A stretch of DNA of 64,000 nucleotides from Micromonospora haikouensis (GTDB lineage Bacteria; Actinomycetota; Actinomycetes; Mycobacteriales; Micromonosporaceae): NCBI RefSeq assembly GCF_900091595.1, contig NZ_FMCW01000020.1:62001-126000 (forward strand), given 5' to 3'. The notes below the pieces were generated by a model. The model saw only the letters and a program-made list of their open reading frames with translations. It made no database searches and had not been told where the DNA came from. Positions 33,486 through 40,315 of this stretch are shown here, piece by piece. Numbering within the stretch: position 1 is the stretch's first letter; the number at the start of each line of letters is the position of its first letter. The translations under genes were made by a program, and so were the position numbers.

Positions 33486-33938
33486 ATGCTGACTGGCAGG
33501 GTGGTCCGGTTCGACGAGGTGCGGGGTTACGGCTTCATCGCTCCGGACGGCGGCGGGGACGACGTGTTCGTGCACGCCAACACGGTCGACGGCGACAAGT
33601 GGGCGCTGGGTCCGGGCGTCCCGGTGGAGTACGAGGCGGTGGAGAACGAGCGCGGCCCGAAGGCGCTGACCGTACGCGTGCTCGGGCCCGCCGTGGCGGG
33701 CGAGCGCACCGCCCCGGTCCGGACGGTCGCACCGTCGACGGGGCGCGGCCACGAGTCGGGCCAGGGCGGGCTCGAGGACGAGGAGGGGCTCTGTGACGTG
33801 CTGTCCGAGCGGTCCTTCGTCACCGAGACCACCGAGGCGCTGCTGATCTCCGTGCCGGACCTGACCGGGGCGCAGATCGTGGCGGTGCGCGCCCGGATGC
33901 TGGCGCTGGCGCGGCGGCACGGCTGGGTGGAGGGCTGA
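33486..33938 (+). CDS. cold-shock-domain protein with C-terminal extension
   Basis: A 150-residue protein. Residues 1-65 form a cold-shock (CspA-like) nucleic-acid-binding domain: TGRVVRFDEVRGYGFIAPD contains the RNP1-like GYGFI, and DDVFVHANTV the RNP2-like VFVH. After a polar linker comes a second conserved-looking block, LSERSFVTETTEALLISVPDLTGAQIVAVRARMLALARRHGWVEG, absent from ordinary 67-residue Csp proteins. The ATG at 33486 begins directly at the domain. The in-frame ATG at 33474 is too close to GAGGA to use it. It lies between the PPTase and the matB paralogue, within the polyketide cluster. Its role there is unknown. Confidence 0.82.
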   Translation: MLTGRVVRFDEVRGYGFIAPDGGGDDVFVHANTVDGDKWALGPGVPVEYEAVENERGPKALTVRVLGPAVAGERTAPVRTVAPSTGRGHESGQGGLEDEEGLCDVLSERSFVTETTEALLISVPDLTGAQIVAVRARMLALARRHGWVEG

Positions 33939-34067
33939 GGCTGCCGCCTCCCCCGCTGCGCGTGGGGTCGAGCGGCCGGTGCGGCCCCGTCGCGCGGCGG
34001 GTTCGGCACGGTCGGCCGGTGCGGCGGGTGCTGCTCGGCGACGCCGACCCGGTCGACCGGTTCGCGG

Positions 34068-35471
34068 TCAGCCGGCCGCGATGAGCAGCGACTTCCTGAT
34101 CCGGCCCTGCGCGCTGCGGGGCAGTTCGTCGACGAAGTGCACCCGGCGGGGCCGCTGGCCGGCCGACAGGTGGCGGCCCACGTGGTCGATGAGCACCTGG
34201 GCGGTGAGCCCCTCGGCGGCGACGACGTACGCGGTGACCTGCTCGCCCTGCCCGGCGTGCGGGGTGCCGACCACGGCGGCGTCGCGGACCCCGGGATAGC
34301 TGAGGAGCACCTCCTCGACCTGCCCGGCGTGGACCCGGCGGGTGCGGCCGTGCACCACGTCGGTCCGTCGCCGCCCGATGATCCGGTGCGAGCCGTCGGC
34401 CGCCACGGTGGCGAGGTCGCCGGTGGCGTGCCAGCCGGCGGCATCGGCGCACCGCCCGCGCCCGTCGACGTAGCCGCTGGACAGCGTGGGGCCCCGGATG
34501 CTCAGCTCCCCGACGGACTCGCCGTCGGCCGGCACCGGCCGGTCGTCGCGGTCGAGGATCCGGGTCTGCACGCCGGGCAGGGGCGTCCCGGCGGTGCCGG
34601 CGGCGCAGGGCGCGTCGACCCGCCCGGTCACCGCGATCAGGGTCTCGGTGGTGCCGTAACCCTGGATGAGGGAGTGCGAGGTGAGCAGGCGGAGCCGTTC
34701 GGTCACGGCGGGGGCCAGCGGGGCGTCGGCGGAGACCAGGATCCGGGCCCCGGACAGCGACCGGGCCCAGGGGTGGTCCCGCGAGATGCGCGCCCACTGG
34801 CCGGGGACGGCCAGGTACATGGTGCCGACCGGACCGGCGGCCGCGTCCCGGTCGAGGTGGACGAAGCGGCTGCCCGTGCGCAGCGCGCCGAGCAGGCCCA
34901 CCACCAGGCCGTACGCCCGGAACAGCGGGGCGCCCTGGACGAGGACGTCCTCGCCGTTCCACCGCCACGCGTCGGCCAGCAGGTCCAGGTCGGCGGCGAT
35001 GGCCCGGCGGGAGACGCGGACGCCCCTCGGTGGCCCGCTCGCGCCGCCGGTGTAGAGGATCACCGCGTCGGCGTCGGGGTGCGGCTCGGGTTGGTGGGCC
35101 GAGGAGCGTCGGCTCAGGTCGACGGGGACGGTGGCCAGCCCGGCGGCGACGGCCCGGTCGGGGGCGTCGGAGGGGTCGCGGCCGAGGAGCACGGTCGCGC
35201 CGGACTCCCGCAGGATGCGGCCGCGCTCCCGCGCGTCGGCCCGGGGCGGCAGGGGCACCAGCGGCACGCCGGCCTGGACGGCCCCGACCATGGCGACGAC
35301 GGTCTCCAGGCTGGGGGTGGCGTCGACGGCGACCGCGGCGGCGCCCCGGATCCGGTCGGCGACCGCGTTCACGCAGCCGAGCAGGGCTTCGCTGGAGAGC
35401 GTCCGCCCGGCCACCCGGACGGCGTCGGGGCGGTCCGCGCCGGAGGCGCGTAACGCCGGCAGCAGTGTCAT
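34068..35471 (-). CDS. degenerate MatB-like acyl-CoA synthetase paralogue
   Basis: A 467-residue relative of MatB, colinear over its full length with the synthetase at 31177-32586, but with several catalytic motifs altered. The P-loop reads LYTGGASGPPRGVRVSR instead of YTSGTTGxPKGA, losing the conserved Ser/Thr residues and Lys. LFHVHGL has become LFRAYGL. The IKSGGYRIGAGE hinge is replaced by VVHGRTRRVHAGQ. The A10 catalytic Lys position reads AQGRIRKSLL instead of GKVQK. YGTTETLI and TGDLATV are retained. The frame is open and the codon use normal, so it is maintained. It may be inactive, regulatory, or adapted to another substrate. The ATG at 35471 has a TTAGGGCGG before it. Confidence 0.85.
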   Translation of the reverse strand: MTLLPALRASGADRPDAVRVAGRTLSSEALLGCVNAVADRIRGAAAVAVDATPSLETVVAMVGAVQAGVPLVPLPPRADARERGRILRESGATVLLGRDPSDAPDRAVAAGLATVPVDLSRRSSAHQPEPHPDADAVILYTGGASGPPRGVRVSRRAIAADLDLLADAWRWNGEDVLVQGAPLFRAYGLVVGLLGALRTGSRFVHLDRDAAAGPVGTMYLAVPGQWARISRDHPWARSLSGARILVSADAPLAPAVTERLRLLTSHSLIQGYGTTETLIAVTGRVDAPCAAGTAGTPLPGVQTRILDRDDRPVPADGESVGELSIRGPTLSSGYVDGRGRCADAAGWHATGDLATVAADGSHRIIGRRRTDVVHGRTRRVHAGQVEEVLLSYPGVRDAAVVGTPHAGQGEQVTAYVVAAEGLTAQVLIDHVGRHLSAGQRPRRVHFVDELPRSAQGRIRKSLLIAAG

Positions 35472-35600
35472 CCGCCCTAACCTCTGTCGAGGGCGCCGAC
35501 GAGGCTCGGCAGGGGCAGGGACATCGCGGCCACAGAACCCTTCGCGTCATGGGTGCGGTAGCCCCATATCCGGCCATCCCCGCGTGCTGCGGGTGCCCCG

Positions 35601-35639
35601 AAATTAGGCGGCGCTATCGCCGGGCACAACCCCTAGCCG
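35601..35639 (-). promoter_or_regulatory. matB-paralogue promoter with CTAGGGG box and TAATTT -10
   Basis: On the minus strand CGGCTAGGGG occupies 35639-35630, followed after exactly 23 nt by TAATTT at 35606-35601. The box continues TTGTGCCCG, like TGCCCG at the DUF5988 promoter and TGGCCCG at the matB promoter. The predicted leader to the ATG at 35471 is about 125 nt. Confidence 0.55.
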
Positions 35640-36968
35640 TGGCGCGCGAGGCCCGCCGCGACGCGGGGTCGCGCCGCCACCGGCGGGCGGGCGGGCCAGG
35701 CAGGACCCCCGCCGGGGCGGGGGCTGGTCGCCTTGGGCGGGGCGATGCTGTTCCGCGAACCGGCGGCCCGTCGTCGGCACTCCGCGACCGGGGCGGAATT
35801 GGAATCGCGGCGCGGGCCGCACGGATTGCGCAACCCGCCCGAAACGGAATTCCGATACATTGATCCCGACCACGCGTTCTGATTTGTCCTCGATTGACTT
35901 CAGCCACTGCGGGGGCCGCACTCCGTCGCCAACCAATCGCGTATAACCCGCATTTAACGGCAAAGACGCCTTTTGTTTTTGAAGCGGCCCTAATCGGGCA
36001 AGCGGGCGTCGATGCCATGAAGGGGACGCGACCTTCCCGCGCTCCCGCCAGCCACCGCCGACCGAGCCCACCCCGGCGGGCAGCCCGCCCGGCCGAAATG
36101 CCGCAGGCATCGATCCCCGCCGCTCGCGCACGTCCGCCCGCCGGGCCGGCCGCCGCCCGCCGGCACCGCCGGCCCGTCACGCAGCGACATCGTCCCGCCC
36201 CTCGGGACGGGGTCGAACGCCCCGGCTCCGCACCGCCGGACATGGCCGCCCCGCCGCCAGCACCCCCACCCACCACCCCGCTCCCAGGACGAACGGCCCG
36301 CTCCGGCCAGGGTCGCGCCGCGACGGGCCCGGCCGCCGGGGCGGCAGACCCGCCGGACGCCGACGCGGCGCCGAGCGCGCGGATGCCACGCAGCGCCACC
36401 GTCGCCGGAGGCCGGGCGCGGGCCGGCACCGGCGGGACCGGCGGCTCTCCGCACCGCGTCGCGGGGAGCGCTCCCTCGGGGTCAACGGGGCCGCACAGCC
36501 CTTTCCACCCAATTGTCGGCAAGCCACGAAAACGGCATCAACCGACCGGAGAAACGCTCACGTATCACTTTGTGAATTCACCCGGCGACGGTCCGCTGTC
36601 AGCTCCGCCGACGCGCCCGGCGCCGCCCGAAGGCACCAAACCGATGTTTGCCTATCCTTTACAACCTTCGGCTTGCCGCCCAATTGCCGGACTGCCATAC
36701 TCCCAGCATGCACGGCGGTCGATAGCGGGGGGATGCGTCCGGACGGGCCCTAGAATTGTCGAAGGTGCTGGTAGAACCCTGGTCCGGGAACATCAGCCAG
36801 TCAAGCTAATCGATGGCCCGCCGCGAACGCGTGACGGCCGTCTATATTCGCCAATACGGGAATGGGTCGAAAATTGCCGGTCTCCGATTTCGTCAGGCTC
36901 GATGGCAGACCAGGGAAGGTGGCGGGCCCCGTGACGGCTGACCCCGCGCGCCTTCCGAGGCTACGCCC
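35640..36968. other. 1.3-kb non-coding region with AT-richer segments
   Basis: Between the matB paralogue promoter and the first LAL regulator no frame looks protein-coding. The two long frames here (one per strand) have mixed third positions and low-complexity Arg/Pro/Ala translations. About 35820-36000 and 36500-36900 are markedly AT-richer than the genome norm. Seen within it are CGGAATTCCG at 35845-35854, TAGAAT at 36751-36756 and TATATT at 36843-36848 (both -10-like, pointing to the regulator). There are also two CCCAATTG words near 36507 and 36679. It may be a large regulatory region or the remnant of a decayed gene. Confidence 0.5.
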
Positions 36969-39809
36969 ATGGAGCTGAGCGAACGGTCCCACCAGCTCGA
37001 CCTCCTGGCCCGCCGGCTCGGCGACCTGGGCAGCCCCGCCGGTCCGCCCGCCGACGCCCGACCGGTGATCGCGCTGACCGGCCCCGTCGGCTCCGGCAAG
37101 ACCACCCTGTTGCAGGCCTTCGCCCGGCGGGCCGCCGACGCCGACGCCCGCTTCCTCGGGTCGAGCGCCTCCCGGGCCGAACGCGCCGTCCCGCTGGAGG
37201 TCGTCCGCCAACTCGTCCGGGCGGCTCCGCCGGACGACGCCCGCGCCCGCCTCGAACGGCTGCTCGACCAGGGCGCCCTCACCTGGCCCGACCTCGACGA
37301 CGACCAGGAGGGGGCGGCCCGGACCATCGCGGCGATCGGCGGCGCCCTGCTGGAGCTGGCCGCCCGGGGTCCCCTGGTGATCGGGGTCGACGACGTCCAC
37401 CACGCCGACGTGCCGTCGCTGCGCTGCCTGGACTACGTGGCCCGGCGCATCCCCGGCCTGCCCGTGCTGATCGTGCTGACCGAGGCGCCCCGCACCCGGC
37501 CGTGGCACCCCGAGGTCTACGCCGAGCTGCTGCAACCCGCCCGGCTGCACCGGATCCGGATCCCCCTGCTCACCCCGGACGGGACCTACCAGGCCCTGGC
37601 CGACCGGCTCGGCGTGCCGACGGCGCGGAGCGTCGCCGAGGAGGTGCACCGGATCAGCGGCGGAAACCCCCTGCTGGTGCAGGCGCTCGCCGACGACCAC
37701 CTGACCGCCGCGCCGCGCGGCGCGGCCCGCCCGGAGGCGGGCGAGGCGTTCCGGGAGGCCGTGCTGAGCTGCCTCTACCGGTGCGAGCACCTGGTGCTCA
37801 AGGCCGCCCGGGCGCTCGCGGTGACCGGCGAACCGCTGCACGGCGCCCTGCTGCCGCAGCTCGTCGACGTACGCGCGGAGTCCGCCCTGCTCGCGATCGA
37901 CGCCTCCACCAGCGCCGGCCTGATCATCGAGGGCGGGCTGCGGCACGCCGCCGTCGGCCGGGCCGTGCTCGACGGGACCACCGCCGAGGAACGCGCCCGG
38001 CTGCACCGGCTCGCCGCCTGCCTGCTGCACGAGGACGGCGCGTCGCCGGTCCTGGTCGCCGGGCACCTGCTGCGCACCGACGAGCTGGCCGAGCCGTGGA
38101 TGGCCCGGACCCTGCTCGACGCCGGTGAGCAGGCGCTGCTGGACGGCGAGGTGGACGCGGCCCTGCGGTTCCTGCGCCGCGCCAACCGGGACTGCGCCGA
38201 CGAGTGCCTGCGGGCGCGCGCCCGCTCCGCCCTCGCCCGCGCCGAGTGGCGCCTCGACCCGCAGGCCGCGATGCCCCACCTCCAGGGGGTGGCCAGCGCC
38301 GTCCGGGCCGGGCACCTGGGCAGCACGCAGGCCGCCGGGCCGATCCAGTACCTGCTCTGGCACGGCCAGATCGACAAGGCCGTCGAGCTGGTCCAGCACC
38401 TGGGCGAGCGCGCCGACAGCAGCGACCCGCGCTCCGCCGCCGAACTGCTGGTCACCAAGGGCTGGATGGCCACCCTCTATCCCGGGGTGACGATCGACCA
38501 CACGGCCCCCGCCGCGGCCCGGCGGGACCCGCTGACCGTCGCGAAGGTGAAGCAGCGGCTCCAGGGCGTGACCATGCTGGCCTCCGTGCTGGAGCGGGGC
38601 GACGGCGGTGCCGTCGAGGAGGCCGACCGGGTGCTGTCCACCATCGGGCTGGACGACGAGCGGGACATGTGGACCGCCATCTGCGCCCTGATCACCATGA
38701 TCTACGCCGACCGGCTGGACCTCGCCGGCGACTGGTGCGGCCGGCTGGGCCGCAGCGCCACCGTCAGCCGGCATCCCACCCCGGCGGCGATGCTGACCGC
38801 CCTCGACGCCGCGATCGCCGGCCGGCGCGGCGACCTGCCCCGGGCGCAGAAGCTGGCCGACACCGCGCTGACCCAGCTCTCCCCGAAGGGCTGGGGCGTG
38901 GTGATCGGCATACCGCTGGCCATCCGGCTGCGGGCCCTGACGTTCCTGGGCGAACTCGACGCGGCGGCGGCCTGCCTCCAGGTTCCCGTGCCCCAGGTGC
39001 TCTTCGAGACCCCGTTCGGGCTGCACTACCTGCACGCCCGGGGGCTGCACGCACTGGCCGCCGGCAGCCCGGAGAGCGCCCTGGCCGACTTCCAGCTCTG
39101 CGGGCAGCTGATGACGGCCTGGCGGCTGGACCTGCCGGCGCTCATCCCGTGGCGCACCGAGTCGGCCCGGGCCCTGCTGCAGATCGGCCGTCGGCAGCAG
39201 GCCGAGAAGCTGGTCCGGGAGGAGCTGGGCCGGCTGCGGCCCGGCCACGTGCGGTACCGGGCCGCCGCGCTGCGGGTGCTGGCGGCGGCGCAGGACGGGC
39301 CGGACCCGATCCCGCACCTGCGCGGCTCCGTGCGGCTGCTGCGCCAGTGCGGCGACCGGATGGAGCTCGCGCACAGCCTCACCGACCTGGGCCACGCCTA
39401 TCAGCAGGCGGGCGACCTGCGGCAGGCCCGCAAGGCGGCGCGGGCCGCCCGGACGCTGGCCCAGGAGTGCGGCCTGCCGCTGCTGCGGCCGGCCGCCGGC
39501 ACCGCCCGGGGCGGACCGGTCAGCGCCGACCCCGACGTGACGGTGCTGGTGGAGGGGCTCAGCGACACCGAGTCGCGGGTGGCCACCCTGGCCGCGCAGG
39601 GCCACACCAACCGGGAGATCGCCGAGAAGCTGTTCCTGACGGTCAGCGCGATCGAGCAGCGGCTGACGCGCATCTACCGCAAGCTCGACGTCGACTCGCG
39701 CCGGCAGTTGGCCGTGCGGCTGCGGTTGGACCGGCCCGGCGCGCTGCCGGCTGAACGCCTGGGCGCGCCCCGCACGCCCCCCGGCCGCGACGACGACGCC
39801 CGGCGCTGA
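36969..39809 (+). CDS. LAL-type LuxR-family transcriptional activator 1
   Basis: A 946-residue large ATP-binding regulator of the LuxR family. The N-terminal AAA-like ATPase has Walker A ALTGPVGSGKTTLL (about residues 35-48) and Walker B GPLVIGVDDVHHAD (about 137-150). A long helical/TPR-like middle region follows. The C-terminal LuxR HTH is at about 860-915 (GLSDTESRVATLAAQGHTNREIAEKLFLTVSAIEQRLTRIYRKLDV). Such regulators activate polyketide and other secondary-metabolite clusters. The ATG at 36969 follows CGAGG. The HTH recognition helix has SAIEQRLTRIYRK, the same class as the second LAL gene 506 bp downstream. The two proteins share domain order and length, so they look like an old duplication. 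Confidence 0.92.
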   Translation: MELSERSHQLDLLARRLGDLGSPAGPPADARPVIALTGPVGSGKTTLLQAFARRAADADARFLGSSASRAERAVPLEVVRQLVRAAPPDDARARLERLLDQGALTWPDLDDDQEGAARTIAAIGGALLELAARGPLVIGVDDVHHADVPSLRCLDYVARRIPGLPVLIVLTEAPRTRPWHPEVYAELLQPARLHRIRIPLLTPDGTYQALADRLGVPTARSVAEEVHRISGGNPLLVQALADDHLTAAPRGAARPEAGEAFREAVLSCLYRCEHLVLKAARALAVTGEPLHGALLPQLVDVRAESALLAIDASTSAGLIIEGGLRHAAVGRAVLDGTTAEERARLHRLAACLLHEDGASPVLVAGHLLRTDELAEPWMARTLLDAGEQALLDGEVDAALRFLRRANRDCADECLRARARSALARAEWRLDPQAAMPHLQGVASAVRAGHLGSTQAAGPIQYLLWHGQIDKAVELVQHLGERADSSDPRSAAELLVTKGWMATLYPGVTIDHTAPAAARRDPLTVAKVKQRLQGVTMLASVLERGDGGAVEEADRVLSTIGLDDERDMWTAICALITMIYADRLDLAGDWCGRLGRSATVSRHPTPAAMLTALDAAIAGRRGDLPRAQKLADTALTQLSPKGWGVVIGIPLAIRLRALTFLGELDAAAACLQVPVPQVLFETPFGLHYLHARGLHALAAGSPESALADFQLCGQLMTAWRLDLPALIPWRTESARALLQIGRRQQAEKLVREELGRLRPGHVRYRAAALRVLAAAQDGPDPIPHLRGSVRLLRQCGDRMELAHSLTDLGHAYQQAGDLRQARKAARAARTLAQECGLPLLRPAAGTARGGPVSADPDVTVLVEGLSDTESRVATLAAQGHTNREIAEKLFLTVSAIEQRLTRIYRKLDVDSRRQLAVRLRLDRPGALPAERLGAPRTPPGRDDDARR

Positions 39810-40315
39810 CCCCCGCCGCATTGACCGTCCCACCGACCACCCGGGACACCCGAACGCCGACGTCCGACCGCCGGACGTTCCGCCGTCGTGCTCTGGTGGA
39901 GGTGCGCCGGGATCCGAGCGTGTGACACCATCACCCCGCTGCGTCGACACCCGCCGTACGTCCCGTCGACACGTGCCGCCGCCCGGCCGTCGCCGACCCC
40001 CCTTACGGCGTCGCTGGCAACCCCTAACGGCCACCCGGATCCGCAGGTTTGCGCGCGAAACGATGGGGTCTCGCGCCCGTTGTCGCACACCCGACCCGGT
40101 GCCAAACTCGCCTGGACATCCGGATCGCTCGCTGGGGAGCGCGGTCCGGTCAGGGGACAGTTCAGGTCCACCCGGCATGGCGGCCCGGTGCGCTCCACCC
40201 CTACCCGGTGCGACGGGTGGGTGTGGTGGAGGGGCGGCTGTCCGGCTTGGGGGGGCGGTGTCGGTCAGCGCCGGTGTTCCCGGCCCGGCACCGCGTACGA
40301 GAAGGGCTGACACGA
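39810..40315. promoter_or_regulatory. intergenic region between the two LAL genes with two CCCCTWACGG boxes
   Basis: This 506-bp region holds CCCCTTACGG at 39999-40008 and CCCCTAACGG at 40021-40030, in the same orientation and exactly 22 bp (two helical turns) apart. They are the complement of the (C)TTAGGGG-type boxes at the cluster promoters. No TANNNT is found 23 nt beyond either box, so they may be operator rather than promoter sites. A third weaker match, CCCCTACCCGG, lies near 40198. No gene is seen. Confidence 0.45.

Noticed and set aside
35894-36934. 346-residue plus-strand frame and 302-residue minus-strand frame in the gap before LAL1
   Set aside because: Codon third positions are not biased to G/C as in the neighbours, the translations are Arg/Pro/Ala runs, and there is no ribosome site or family signal.
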